Assembly (NCBI GenBank): GCA_023408075.1
Contig: JAEYKW010000027.1
Coordinates: 214,791-278,790, forward strand
DNA from: Bacillota bacterium
GTDB lineage: Bacteria > Bacillota > Clostridia > Christensenellales > SZUA-584
Reading direction: 5' to 3'
DNA length: 64,000 bases
The notes under the pieces are model-generated. The model saw only the letters and a list, made by a program, of their open reading frames with translations, did no database searches and was not told where the DNA came from. Each line of letters opens with the position of its first letter. The first letter of the stretch is position 1. Shown here piece after piece: positions 50,723 to 59,673 of the stretch. The translations under genes were made by a program, and so were the position numbers.

Positions 50723-52761
50723 AGATCACGGATATTCTCGTGGCCGTGCTGGTACTGGCCATCATATTGCTGATCATCGTTCCGTTGTCACCGGGCATCA
50801 TGGATTTTTTGTTGATTACAAACATCACGATGTCTCTGATGATACTGCTGATCACGCTGTATACCAAGCGCACGCTCGATTTCTCCACATATCCCACCAT
50901 GCTGCTTATTGTGACGCTGTTCCGGCTGGGGCTCAATATTTCGTCCACGAGGTTGATACTCGGCAACGGCGGCGAAGCGGGCAGCGTGATCAAAGCGTTC
51001 GGCAACTTTGTGGTGGGCGGCAACCTCGTTGTCGGCTTCGTCGTCTTTCTCATCATCGTTATCGTGCAGTTTGTGGTCATCACGAAGGGCGCGGAACGCG
51101 TTTCGGAAGTGGCTGCGCGCTTCACATTGGATGCGATGCCCGGTAAACAGATGGCGATTGACGCGGACTTAAGCTCCGGCATCATCAATGAAGATCAGGC
51201 GCGCGAGCGCCGAGGCGATATTCAGCGCGAAGCGGATTTTTACGGCGCGATGGACGGCGCGTCCAAGTTTGTGAAGGGCGACGCCATCGTGGGCATCATC
51301 ATCACAATCATCAACGTGGTGGGCGGCATCCTTGTCGGCGTGCTCGGCGTAAGCGGCAAGACGATGGATTTTGATCAAGTCATTCAAGTCTATACGCTCG
51401 CCACCGTGGGTGAGGGCCTTTGCAATCAGATACCCGCACTGCTCGTATCAACCGCGACAGGTATCATCGTCACACGCGCCGCCACCAAGACGAGCTTCGG
51501 GCAGGATCTCTCGCGGCAGCTGTTCGGCCAGCCCTACGTGTTTTACATACTCGGTGCCATGCTGCTGCTGATCACCTTCATACCGGGATTGCCGATCATC
51601 CCGCTGCTGCTGCTGGCTGCGGCGCTGCCGATCATCGGGTATGTGAGGAGCCGCAACGAGAAACGCAAGGCAGAGGCCGAGGTGCGGTCGGAGGCGGAGA
51701 TCAGCGCATCCGAAAAGCGCAAGCCCGAGAACGTCACCGCGTTGCTGCATGTGGATTTGATTGAGATGGAGTTTGGCTACGGGCTAATTTCGCTCGTGGA
51801 TGCATCGCAGGGCGGCGACCTACTCGACCGCGTGGTGATGATCCGGCGGCAGTGTGCGCTTGATCTTGGCATCATTGTGCCCATCGTGCGGCTGCGTGAC
51901 AATATACAGCTCGGGACCAAGGAATATGTAATCAAGATTAAAGGGCTTGAGGTGGCACAGGGCGAAGTGATGCTCGGGCGTTATCTTGCGCTTAAGCCTG
52001 AGGATGTGGATGAGCCTATTGACGGTATTGAAACCGTGGAGCCCACATTCGGTCTGCCTGCGCTCTGGATTGCGGAAAAAGACCGCGAGAAAGCCGAGAT
52101 CAAAGGATATACAACGATCGATGTTCCGTCCGTAATATCCACGCATCTGATGGAAATCATCAAGCGGCATGCGGACGAGCTGCTCGGACGTCAGCAGGTA
52201 CAGACGATTATCGACAATCTGAAAAAAACGCAGCCCGCGCTCGTGGAAGAAGTGGTGCCCAAAATTTTCTCCGTCGGCGAGGTGCAAAAGGTACTTGCCA
52301 ATCTGCTGCGTGAAAATGTGTCGATTCGTGACATCGCTTCCATATTGGAAATACTGGGCGATTATGGTACGATAACAAGAGACACGGATATGTTAACTGA
52401 ATATGTACGTCAGAAATTGAAACGCGCAATCACGAGAAACTTCATTCCCGACGGAAAAGCGCGTGTGATTACACTGAACCCGGATACCGAAAGGGTGATA
52501 TCGGGGAGCCTGCGGCAGCCCGAAAAGGGTGTGGGAACGGCCATGGAACCGTCACAGATCCAGCAGCTGCTGACGAGCCTCAAAAAAGGGGTCGATCATT
52601 TCTTAAGCCTCGGGATCGCGCCCATCTTGATCACATCGCCGCAGATTCGCAAGCATTTGAAGAATTTATCGGCACAGGTTTATCCCGAGCTGGTGGTGCT
52701 CTCGTATAACGAGCTCGAAGCAAATGTAGAAATTTATTCGGACTGGACGGTGAGTATATAG
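50719..52761 (+). CDS. flhA: Flagellar export protein FlhA
   Basis: 680 residues. The membrane half has FSTYPTMLLIVTLFRLGLNI, the FHIPEP-region block RFTLDAMPGKQMAIDADLSSG and KFVKGDAIVGIIITIINVVGG shown in pieces. The cytoplasmic half carries ALWIAEKDREKAEIKGYT and RENVSIRDIASILEILGDYG. The start is a TTG at 50719 with GGAGGG just upstream, inside the end of flhB. It docks chaperone-substrate complexes at the export gate. Confidence 0.96.
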   Translation: MKITDILVAVLVLAIILLIIVPLSPGIMDFLLITNITMSLMILLITLYTKRTLDFSTYPTMLLIVTLFRLGLNISSTRLILGNGGEAGSVIKAFGNFVVGGNLVVGFVVFLIIVIVQFVVITKGAERVSEVAARFTLDAMPGKQMAIDADLSSGIINEDQARERRGDIQREADFYGAMDGASKFVKGDAIVGIIITIINVVGGILVGVLGVSGKTMDFDQVIQVYTLATVGEGLCNQIPALLVSTATGIIVTRAATKTSFGQDLSRQLFGQPYVFYILGAMLLLITFIPGLPIIPLLLLAAALPIIGYVRSRNEKRKAEAEVRSEAEISASEKRKPENVTALLHVDLIEMEFGYGLISLVDASQGGDLLDRVVMIRRQCALDLGIIVPIVRLRDNIQLGTKEYVIKIKGLEVAQGEVMLGRYLALKPEDVDEPIDGIETVEPTFGLPALWIAEKDREKAEIKGYTTIDVPSVISTHLMEIIKRHADELLGRQQVQTIIDNLKKTQPALVEEVVPKIFSVGEVQKVLANLLRENVSIRDIASILEILGDYGTITRDTDMLTEYVRQKLKRAITRNFIPDGKARVITLNPDTERVISGSLRQPEKGVGTAMEPSQIQQLLTSLKKGVDHFLSLGIAPILITSPQIRKHLKNLSAQVYPELVVLSYNELEANVEIYSDWTVSI

Positions 52762-53919
52762 GTGTTTGTAAAAAGATTTACCGCGCGAGATATGCAGGAC
52801 GCGATGAAAAAGATCAAGAAGGAGTTCGGCCCCGACGCGGTGATTCTCGACAGCAAGGTGGTACGCGGAAAGGGTATCACAGGGCTTTTTAAAAAAGGCC
52901 TTGAGGTGGTGGCCGCCTACGAGCCCAAGAGGAGCTTTGAACCGAACCCGTCAAAATTCCAGCCGCAAACCGCCCCCGCATCTGAAGCGCCTGAAGAAAC
53001 CGATGCCGCTCCGGCCGCGGAAGCCGACCTTAAAATTGCGCCGCTTGCGGCTCAGATCGAGTCGTTAAAGGGGCTTGTCACGGATATATCGAACAGGATC
53101 CGTACGGTATCCAGAGAAGAGACGGTTCCGCTGCCCACGCAGGTGGAGGGGCTTTTCTACGAAATGGTGGATAGAGATGTGGGCGAAAACATCGCCAAAG
53201 AGATTGCGTTGCTCACGTACAGCGTTTCTCAAAAACAGCCGGTGGAAATGACGGCGGTGGCTCAGCAGCTTGTTATCGACAGGCTCGGAGAACCCATGCC
53301 GATTAAGCTTAAAAAATACGCGCAGACAGTACTGCTTTTTGCGGGCCCCACGGGTGCAGGCAAAACGACAACGCTGGTGAAGCTTGCAGGCAGGCTCGCT
53401 CTAGACCAGAACCTGAGCATCGGTCTTGTGAATATGGATACTTACCGTGTCGGCGCAATGGAGCATATGCGCATCTACGCGGAGATTATGGATATCCCGA
53501 TGAGAACGGCGTACAACGTCGGCGATTTAAAGGAAGCGGTTGAAGAGATGGCCGACAGGGATGTGATTCTGATTGATACCGCGGGGCGTAGCGTCACAGA
53601 CCCGTCCTATTGCAAGGAGCTTGAAGAGTATATTGCCGCAGCTCATGTGGACGAGGTGTATCTGGTCATCAGCATCGTGACCGGCAACAAGGTCTGCCGG
53701 GAGATTATCAGCCACTATGCGTTTATATCCAATTACAAGCTGATTGTCACGAAGCTTGATGAAGTGGGCGTGTGGGGAAACATTCTGAACATTACCGAAT
53801 ATGCCAAAAAGCCGCTGTCGTACATTACCATGGGGCAAAACGTCCCGGATGATATCAGTCAGGTGGACCCCGCGATGCTGGCAGAGAATATCGTGGGGAG
53901 ACAAGAGGCCGTGCTATGA
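52762..53919 (+). CDS. flhF: SRP-type GTPase FlhF
   Basis: 385 residues. The N-terminal part has FTARDMQDAMKKIKKEFGPD, a basic/acidic linker follows (about 55-125), then the NG domain with GPTGAGKTTTLVKLAG, GLVNMDTYRVGAMEHMR, DVILIDTAGRSVTDP and VTKLDEVGVWG. It sets flagellar number and position. GTG start immediately after the flhA stop; flhG overlaps its end. Confidence 0.95.
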   Translation: MFVKRFTARDMQDAMKKIKKEFGPDAVILDSKVVRGKGITGLFKKGLEVVAAYEPKRSFEPNPSKFQPQTAPASEAPEETDAAPAAEADLKIAPLAAQIESLKGLVTDISNRIRTVSREETVPLPTQVEGLFYEMVDRDVGENIAKEIALLTYSVSQKQPVEMTAVAQQLVIDRLGEPMPIKLKKYAQTVLLFAGPTGAGKTTTLVKLAGRLALDQNLSIGLVNMDTYRVGAMEHMRIYAEIMDIPMRTAYNVGDLKEAVEEMADRDVILIDTAGRSVTDPSYCKELEEYIAAAHVDEVYLVISIVTGNKVCREIISHYAFISNYKLIVTKLDEVGVWGNILNITEYAKKPLSYITMGQNVPDDISQVDPAMLAENIVGRQEAVL

Positions 53920-54782
53920 GTGATCAGGCGGAAAGACTTCGCATGCTGATGAACATGCAGAAAAAACAAATGAAGATAGTCACTGTCACGAGCGGCAAGG
54001 GCGGAGTGGGCAAATCCAGCATTGCGCTCAATATTGGCATTGCATTAAACAGGCTGGGACAGCGCGCTTTGATCATTGATACTGACTTTGGCTTCTCAAA
54101 TATTGATGTGATGCTTGGCGTGAGAACGCAGTATGATTTGATGGACGTGATCGAAGGCCGCAAAGATATCGACGAGATCATAGAAACAGGGCTCGAAGGC
54201 GTACAATTTATCTCGGGCGGTTCGGGCGTTTACGAACTGACCAAGCTCGGCCCTGCGCAGCTGATGGGCATTGTGGATAAAGTGCTTTCGCTCGAAAGCG
54301 TATGCGATATCATTATTTTTGATACGGGCGCGGGTATCAATGACAACACGATGCGGCTCATTCATGCGGGTGACGATACGATTCTTGTGACGACGCCGGA
54401 ACCGACTTCGGTTGTGGACGCGTATGCGCTGCTGAAAATCGTCAACGAGCGGGGCGTGCGTCCGAACGTGAGCCTTGTTCTCAATAAGGTTGAAGACAAA
54501 AGAGAAGCGGTTTCCGTGATGGACGGGCTTGTGCGCATTGTGGAAAAAAACACGGAAATTAAGATGAAAAAACTGGGCGTGATATCGCGCGATCCCAATA
54601 TGCTGAGTGCCGTAAAAAAGCAAGTCCCCATACTCGTTAGCCATCCGTTTTGTACGGCATCAGCCGATATCAACCAGATTGTCGGCGCTTTCCTTGATAT
54701 TCCGGTTCCGGAGCGTAAAAAACCCGGTCTTGCGGGTTTTCTGGACCGGTTTATTATGAGAAGCGATATGACGAAGGAGTAA
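53916..54782 (+). CDS. flhG: MinD-like ATPase FlhG (YlxH)
   Basis: 288 residues: VTSGKGGVGKSSIALNIGI (Walker A), ALIIDTDFGFSNIDVML and DIIIFDTGAGINDNTMRLI (Walker B region). It regulates FlhF and flagellar assembly. Its N-terminal ERLRMLMNMQKKQ helix matches the FlhF-activating part. It overlaps flhF by 4 bases. Confidence 0.95.
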   Translation: MSDQAERLRMLMNMQKKQMKIVTVTSGKGGVGKSSIALNIGIALNRLGQRALIIDTDFGFSNIDVMLGVRTQYDLMDVIEGRKDIDEIIETGLEGVQFISGGSGVYELTKLGPAQLMGIVDKVLSLESVCDIIIFDTGAGINDNTMRLIHAGDDTILVTTPEPTSVVDAYALLKIVNERGVRPNVSLVLNKVEDKREAVSVMDGLVRIVEKNTEIKMKKLGVISRDPNMLSAVKKQVPILVSHPFCTASADINQIVGAFLDIPVPERKKPGLAGFLDRFIMRSDMTKE

Positions 54783-54787
54783 GGACT

Positions 54788-55444
54788 GTGCATTTTGATG
54801 AAATCGTGACAGTTGGGGAACTCATGGAGCTTCAGATCGGTGAGCTTGCCGTGAAGACAAAACTTCAGGATATCCTCGAGAATGGCCGCTTTACGGTGTT
54901 TCACCCGACGTTAAAAGGGGTACCTATTCCATTAACAAGGCACGATATTGTAAAGATCTGTTTTTATCGCTCCAACGGTGTGTTTTCGTTTGAAGCAAAG
55001 ATCGATGACTGGTATATAAAGAATCACCTGCAGCTGTGCGAGCTTGAGGCGGTCTCCGAGGTCATGAAATTCCAGCGCCGCAAGAGTTATCGCCTGCCGA
55101 TTATGCTGAATGTCACTTTAAGGCGTCTGGACGGGGATGAAGAAGAGCAGAACAAAACATATCGGGCCAAGACGGTCGATATTTCGGAAGACGGCATGCT
55201 TTTGAGCTGCTTCCATAGCTTTCCGAGCGGAACGCCGATCAGTGCCGAAATCAAACTGCCGGATATGCAGACCCGTGTTTTTAAAACTGAGGTTTTAAGA
55301 TGCGAACAACCCTATAACGATAAAGATCCTCATAATATGGTGCTGCTGTTTTTAAACTGCTCGCAGCTTGACCGTACATTTCTGGCTCGTTTTATCATGC
55401 GTCAGCAGATAATTGCCAGGAAAAAAAGAGGACCTGGGAAGTGA
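54788..55444 (+). CDS. PilZ-domain c-di-GMP-binding protein (YcgR/YpfA-like)
   Basis: 218 residues. The N-terminal YcgR-type domain (1-90) is followed by a PilZ domain with the c-di-GMP signature: R98 and R102 in RRKSYRLP and D131-G136 in VDISEDGML. Proteins of this type slow or stop the flagellar motor when c-di-GMP is high. GTG start with AAGGAG upstream. It sits between flhG and the sigma-28 gene. Confidence 0.93.
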   Translation: MHFDEIVTVGELMELQIGELAVKTKLQDILENGRFTVFHPTLKGVPIPLTRHDIVKICFYRSNGVFSFEAKIDDWYIKNHLQLCELEAVSEVMKFQRRKSYRLPIMLNVTLRRLDGDEEEQNKTYRAKTVDISEDGMLLSCFHSFPSGTPISAEIKLPDMQTRVFKTEVLRCEQPYNDKDPHNMVLLFLNCSQLDRTFLARFIMRQQIIARKKRGPGK

Positions 55445-55448
55445 GAAC

Positions 55449-56240
55449 ATGAACGTAGGATCTGATGTGCATCAGGCTTGGGAACGGTACACAAAAGAAA
55501 AAACGGTCGAACTCAAAAATGAGTTGGTCCTGCATTATCTGCCGCAGGTCAAAAGCATTGTGCTGCGCTTGATGCCCACCTACAAGGCATACAGCAACTA
55601 CGATGATATGTTAAGCTGCGGTATATTGGGGCTGATGGATGCCATAGAAAAATACGATCTGCGGCGTGATGTCAAGTTTGAATACTACGCGGCGATGCGG
55701 ATTAAAGGCGAAATCATCGACAGCATACGCAAGCAGGACTGGGCGCCGACGAGCCTGCGCCGCAAAATAAAAGCCATCAGCAACGCCTACTTCGAGCTCG
55801 AGAACCGGTACGGCCGGGAGCCCTCCGACAAAGAAGTCGCGCAGCATCTTGAAATGGATGAAGACGAGTTGCAAAGTGCGCTCGGAAAATCACAGATGTT
55901 CAATATCATTCATTTCGAGGAAATGATACAGAATGACATGTGGGAGCAGTCGATTCAGTCGCAGTCCGGTTCGCTGGAAGAAGAGGTTGAAGGCAAGGAG
56001 ATGGTCGAGATTCTCGGCGGCATCATAGACAATCTGCCGGAGAAAGAGAAGCTGGTCATAACGCTTTACTACTATGAAGAGATGACATTGAAAGAAATAG
56101 CCGCCGTGCTCGGGGTTTCGGAATCAAGGGTTTCTCAGATTCATTCCAAAGCGGTGATGAAAATGAGATCCAAGATGCAGTTTGCGGGTATGTACGAGGG
56201 ATCCGGTATGTATACCGAAAAAAAGATTATGGAGAATTGA
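55449..56240 (+). CDS. sigD: RNA polymerase sigma-28 factor (SigD/FliA)
   Basis: 263 residues. Region 2: DMLSCGILGLMDAIEKYD and KFEYYAAMRIKGEIIDSIRK. Region 3 follows with AYFELENRYGREPSDKEVA. Region 4: TLYYYEEMTLKEIAAVLGVS with ESRVSQIHSKAV. It transcribes late flagellar and chemotaxis genes. The ATG at 55449 lies 4 bases past the stop of the PilZ gene; a longer in-frame start inside that gene has no site. FlgM at 58870 is its antagonist. Confidence 0.96.
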   Translation: MNVGSDVHQAWERYTKEKTVELKNELVLHYLPQVKSIVLRLMPTYKAYSNYDDMLSCGILGLMDAIEKYDLRRDVKFEYYAAMRIKGEIIDSIRKQDWAPTSLRRKIKAISNAYFELENRYGREPSDKEVAQHLEMDEDELQSALGKSQMFNIIHFEEMIQNDMWEQSIQSQSGSLEEEVEGKEMVEILGGIIDNLPEKEKLVITLYYYEEMTLKEIAAVLGVSESRVSQIHSKAVMKMRSKMQFAGMYEGSGMYTEKKIMEN

Positions 56241-56243
56241 AAG

Positions 56244-56816
56244 ATGGATTTATCTGCTTATTTGTTTGCGACATACGTTTTTTTGTTGGTATCTGTAACG
56301 ATCTGGCTGCTTAGCAGGGTGCTAAGAAAGAGCAAAAAGGCAAGAGAAATTGATAAAGCCAGCTTTGATAAGGAGCAAAAGCTCTTTACGCTCTATCAAA
56401 ACGTGGAGGACATGCTCGCCAGCTTTGAGGAATATGTGGAGGAGACACAAAGCGAAGCGGATAAAAACATCGGCGAGATGAAAAGGATGCTCGAAGAGGT
56501 CAAACAACTGGCTGAAACACTCAAAACCGGCAGCGCGCCTGTCGAGATAAAAGAGCCCGTGAACGTTGTGAAGGAAAAGCACGAAGAGCCGGTGGTCGAG
56601 TGGACGGAGAGTCTGCATCTCGTTGCGCCTGTGCCGCTTAAAATTCCGGATCAGCCCAAGCGTCCGGCGGCTTTAAAAATGTCAAGGACCGGCAGCAGGG
56701 TGCTCGAGCTTCGGGCAAACGGCATGGACCAGAATCAAATTGCCAAGCATCTGGGCATTTCAATAAGAGAAGTGTCACTGGCGATGAAAATTGCCGGTGC
56801 GGGAGAAGATAAATAA
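56244..56816 (+). CDS. SwrB-like membrane-anchored protein (DUF6115-type)
   Basis: 190 residues. One N-terminal transmembrane helix (about 6-24), a long charged coiled coil (about 35-100), a proline-containing linker and a C-terminal helix-turn-helix-like part with RVLELRANGMDQNQIAKHLG and ISIREVSLAMKI. This layout and the position directly after the sigma-28 gene match Bacillus SwrB, which promotes basal-body assembly through the switch and export apparatus. The match is by position and architecture. GGAG precedes the ATG. Confidence 0.75.
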   Translation: MDLSAYLFATYVFLLVSVTIWLLSRVLRKSKKAREIDKASFDKEQKLFTLYQNVEDMLASFEEYVEETQSEADKNIGEMKRMLEEVKQLAETLKTGSAPVEIKEPVNVVKEKHEEPVVEWTESLHLVAPVPLKIPDQPKRPAALKMSRTGSRVLELRANGMDQNQIAKHLGISIREVSLAMKIAGAGEDK

Positions 56817-56821
56817 AGCTC

Positions 56822-56849
56822 TAAAGTGCGATGCCATATGTACCGATAA
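56822..56849 (+). promoter_or_regulatory. Sigma-28 promoter before the flgF/flgG genes
   Basis: TAAA, 16 bases, ACCGATAA, identical in -35, spacing and -10 to the promoter at 45321. It would drive flgF, flgG, yvyF, flgM and the filament-junction genes as a late operon, in line with FlgM-dependent feedback. Confidence 0.75.
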
Positions 56850-56912
56850 ATAATATGGAGGACCATCCGGCGTGCAAGTCGACGGGGGTTCGAGATATTA
56901 TGAGGAGGCCGT

Positions 56913-57668
56913 ATGATTCGCAGCTTCTATATTGCCGGGACGGCAATGGCAACCCAGGCAGACAGGATGGATGTCCTGACAAACAATTTGACGAATGTCG
57001 ATACGACGGGCTACAAGAAAGACAAACTGATATCCCGTTCTTTTTCCGATGTGCTGATGGAACGGCTTAACGACCCATACGTCATCAGCGCAACAAACCA
57101 GATTGGGCTGCAGAACAACGGCATACACATTGACGAAATCGTGACGGATTTCAGTCAGAGCGGTTTTGAGGAGACAGCACGGCCTTCGGACTTGGCATTG
57201 GAAGGTACGGGTTTTTTTGTGGTTGAAACGCCGCAGGGAGACATGTATACGCGCGACGGCAACTTTTTTGTCAATGCCGACGGCGATCTTGTGAACGCTG
57301 ACGGATATTATGTGGCCGGAACAAACGGACACATCCGCGCGGGGACCGGAGATTTTGCAATCAATGCTGCGGGTGAAGTCACCGTGGGCGGACAGACCGT
57401 CAACAGAGTCAGGCTCGCCGCGTTCGATGACCTGACAGGCCTGCGTAAAAATGCCGACAACCTGTACACCAACTTTACGAATCAGCCGGTGAGAACGCCT
57501 GCCCAAATTCAGGTGAAACAAGGGTTTCTTGAAACATCCAATGTGGACACCGCCGAAGAGATGGTTCGCATGATGGAGCTCACACGCTCGTTCAGTTTCA
57601 ATCAGCGCGTGCTTTCAATGGTGGATCAATCTCTGCAAAAAACGGTTAATGAAGTGGGAAGGGTTTAA
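56913..57668 (+). CDS. flgF: Flagellar rod/hook-basal body protein, FlgF/FlhO type
   Basis: 251 residues: RSFYIAGTAMATQADRMDVL and NNLTNVDTTGYKKDK at the N-terminus, LEGTGFFVVETPQGDMYTRD in the middle and QGFLETSNVDTAEEMVRMM at the C-terminus are typical of the FlgF/FlgG rod proteins. Followed 3 bases later by a second family member, as FlhO-FlhP in Bacillus. GGAGG before the ATG. Which of the pair is the proximal rod protein is inferred from order. Confidence 0.88.
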   Translation: MIRSFYIAGTAMATQADRMDVLTNNLTNVDTTGYKKDKLISRSFSDVLMERLNDPYVISATNQIGLQNNGIHIDEIVTDFSQSGFEETARPSDLALEGTGFFVVETPQGDMYTRDGNFFVNADGDLVNADGYYVAGTNGHIRAGTGDFAINAAGEVTVGGQTVNRVRLAAFDDLTGLRKNADNLYTNFTNQPVRTPAQIQVKQGFLETSNVDTAEEMVRMMELTRSFSFNQRVLSMVDQSLQKTVNEVGRV

Positions 57669-57671
57669 ACG

Positions 57672-58424
57672 ATGCAAGCGTTATATACGGCCAAACTTGG
57701 CCTTCAGGCACAGCAGCAGCGTGTGAACATAATAGGAAGCAATATTGCCAACAGCCAGACAACTGCGTATAAAGGGCAGCGCACCGATTTTAAAGAGGCG
57801 CTGTATACCGCATTGATTAATCCGGCGGATACGGGGAGTACGGCGAATCTGCAGCAAGGCTGCGGAACACTCGTTTCATCCACGCCGAGAAGCTTTACAC
57901 AGGGCGAGCCGGAAATGACAGGTTACGCGCTCGATTTCTTCATAGACGGCGACGGGTTCTTCACAATTTCAGACGGCTTTGGCGGCACCATGTATACGCG
58001 CAGCGGCGATTTTACGGTATCGGGCGAAGGAGAAGATGCGTATCTTGTCACACCGTCTGGCCAGTACGTATTGGACGTCAATATGAACCGCATCAAGCTG
58101 CCGGCCGATATTTCCACGATTGAGCTGAGCCCGGAAGGCGTGCTGACAGCGAACGATACCGTTCTTGGCACATTGAACCTTGCGGACTTTCCGAATAAGG
58201 ATGGCTTGATGCTTGTGGGCGAAGGATGTTATATTGAATCTGCGTCATCGGGGGCGGCTGTTAAATCCGCCGCAACTGTCCGCTCGGGCGTCCTGGAGGC
58301 ATCGAATGTGGATCTGTCTGTGGAAACGACGCGGCTGATCCGGGCCCAGAAGGCGTTTTCTCTGGCCTCGCGTGCCATCACGGCGTGGAACGATATGACT
58401 GAAAAAGTTTATAACTTACGATAA
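57672..58424 (+). CDS. flgG: Flagellar rod protein, FlgG/FlhP type
   Basis: 250 residues: ALYTAKLGLQAQQQRVNIIG, SNIANSQTTAYKGQRTDF, FFIDGDGFFTISDGFGGTMY and VLEASNVDLSVETTRLIRAQ. Full-length rod-type protein without the hook insert, hence not FlgE. It pairs with the preceding gene and lies far from the flgB-flgC-fliE group, as in Bacillus flhO-flhP. Confidence 0.88.
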   Translation: MQALYTAKLGLQAQQQRVNIIGSNIANSQTTAYKGQRTDFKEALYTALINPADTGSTANLQQGCGTLVSSTPRSFTQGEPEMTGYALDFFIDGDGFFTISDGFGGTMYTRSGDFTVSGEGEDAYLVTPSGQYVLDVNMNRIKLPADISTIELSPEGVLTANDTVLGTLNLADFPNKDGLMLVGEGCYIESASSGAAVKSAATVRSGVLEASNVDLSVETTRLIRAQKAFSLASRAITAWNDMTEKVYNLR

Positions 58425-58439
58425 AACAGGAGTTTATAT

Positions 58440-58847
58440 ATGGGATTATCAGTTTCTCAATGTAAAAAATGCTCAAAGCTTTATCAGCCGCTTGGAAATG
58501 CGCCATACTGTCCGTCGTGTATGGAGGAGCTGGAAACCAACTTTGATCTGGTTAAGGAATATATTTATGAGCATCCTTTGGCAAACGCGGTGGAAATTTC
58601 GCAGGAAACGGGCGTGCCCGAAAAAGATATCTTCTATTTCCTGAAGGAAGGACGCCTCTCGGTTTCCGAGAACAGCGGTATGCTGCTTTGTGAAAGCTGC
58701 GGACGCTCAATAACAACCGGAAGGTTTTGCGATTCGTGCAAAAAACATCTGGAGAGAGAGCTCAGTTCTTCGGTCAACGAAGCGTTCCAGAAAAGAAGCC
58801 ATACGCCGGGACTGGGAAAGATGCACGTCAACATTCATGACAGGTAA
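58440..58847 (+). CDS. yvyF: YvyF/TIGR03826-type flagellar operon protein
   Basis: 135 residues. A zinc-ribbon pair at the start (Cys8, Cys11, Cys24, Cys27 in QCKKC and YCPSC), a central helical part resembling MerR/MarR-like winged-helix sequence (NAVEISQETGVPEKDIFYFL) and a second zinc ribbon (LCESCG, FCDSCKKH). The gene directly before flgM in Firmicutes is yvyF; its role is regulatory but not well defined. GGAG lies before the ATG. Confidence 0.88.
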   Translation: MGLSVSQCKKCSKLYQPLGNAPYCPSCMEELETNFDLVKEYIYEHPLANAVEISQETGVPEKDIFYFLKEGRLSVSENSGMLLCESCGRSITTGRFCDSCKKHLERELSSSVNEAFQKRSHTPGLGKMHVNIHDR

Positions 58848-58869
58848 TTTAATTCTGAGGTGATGATAT

Positions 58870-59142
58870 ATGAAAGTAAATTCTGTGAATCCGAGCGAGC
58901 TTTTAAGGCAGTATGTCGTTCGGCCAAAAATGGCGGTGGAGCATCAGCCAGCCGTATCGGATAAAACGGAACTGACGGAGGGCGCAAAAACATTTTCTGC
59001 TGCGCTCTTGGCGGCTCAGGATTTGATGGATGCACAGACATCCGAGCATGTCGCGCGCATCAATGAAATCACAGAGCAGATCAAAAACGGGACGTATTCT
59101 GTTTCCGGGGCACAAGTGGCCGGAAAAATTATCGGACAGTAA
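58870..59142 (+). CDS. flgM: Anti-sigma-28 factor FlgM
   Basis: 90 residues: disordered N-terminus, then KTELTEGAKTFSAALLAAQD and the C-terminal helix ARINEITEQIKNGTYSVSGA with VAGKI, the FlgM sigma-binding signature. It holds SigD until hook completion, when it is exported. GAGGTG before the ATG; flgN follows. Confidence 0.94.
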   Translation: MKVNSVNPSELLRQYVVRPKMAVEHQPAVSDKTELTEGAKTFSAALLAAQDLMDAQTSEHVARINEITEQIKNGTYSVSGAQVAGKIIGQ

Positions 59143-59161
59143 CCTAAGGAGGCATTGTTAA

Positions 59162-59662
59162 GTGATCAGGGTGTTGACTGCGCTAAAATCGGTACTGATG
59201 CTTGAGACGGTGGAATACAAACAGATGCTGGCTCTGGCTGCCGAAAAAAAAGACGTGCTGTTTAGCAACGATGTGCAAGGCTTGGAGCTTATTGTGGCGC
59301 GTGAATTGACTGTGCTCAAAAGAATCAAGCAGCTTGAGGCGGAGCGCGAAGCGTTGATCGCAAAGGCGGCGTTATTGAGCCACATGCCCAAAAACACAAT
59401 GCGGTTATCCGATATGATCGAGATGCTGGACGGCGATATGCGCGCCGAATTCGTTCTTATTCGTGAAGAGCTGTCGGATGTTGTCTCACAGCTTAAGAAT
59501 AGCAACAACGCCAATAAAGGGCTTATCGAGACGCAGCTTCAGTACGCAAGCTTTTGTGTGAACCTGATGTCGGGCCATACCGGGCCGCTCAGCACATATT
59601 CTCAAGTGGGCCAGATGAATGACAAAGAAGAGTTGACTTTTTTAATAGACCAGTCGATTTGA
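59162..59662 (+). CDS. flgN: Flagellar chaperone FlgN
   Basis: 166 residues, all helical: LETVEYKQMLALAAEKKDVL, RELTVLKRIKQLEAEREALI and the C-terminal LQYASFCVNLMSG. FlgN holds FlgK and FlgL for export, and both are encoded next. GTG start with GGAGG upstream. Confidence 0.9.
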   Translation: MIRVLTALKSVLMLETVEYKQMLALAAEKKDVLFSNDVQGLELIVARELTVLKRIKQLEAEREALIAKAALLSHMPKNTMRLSDMIEMLDGDMRAEFVLIREELSDVVSQLKNSNNANKGLIETQLQYASFCVNLMSGHTGPLSTYSQVGQMNDKEELTFLIDQSI

Positions 59663-59673
59663 AGGTGAAATAG

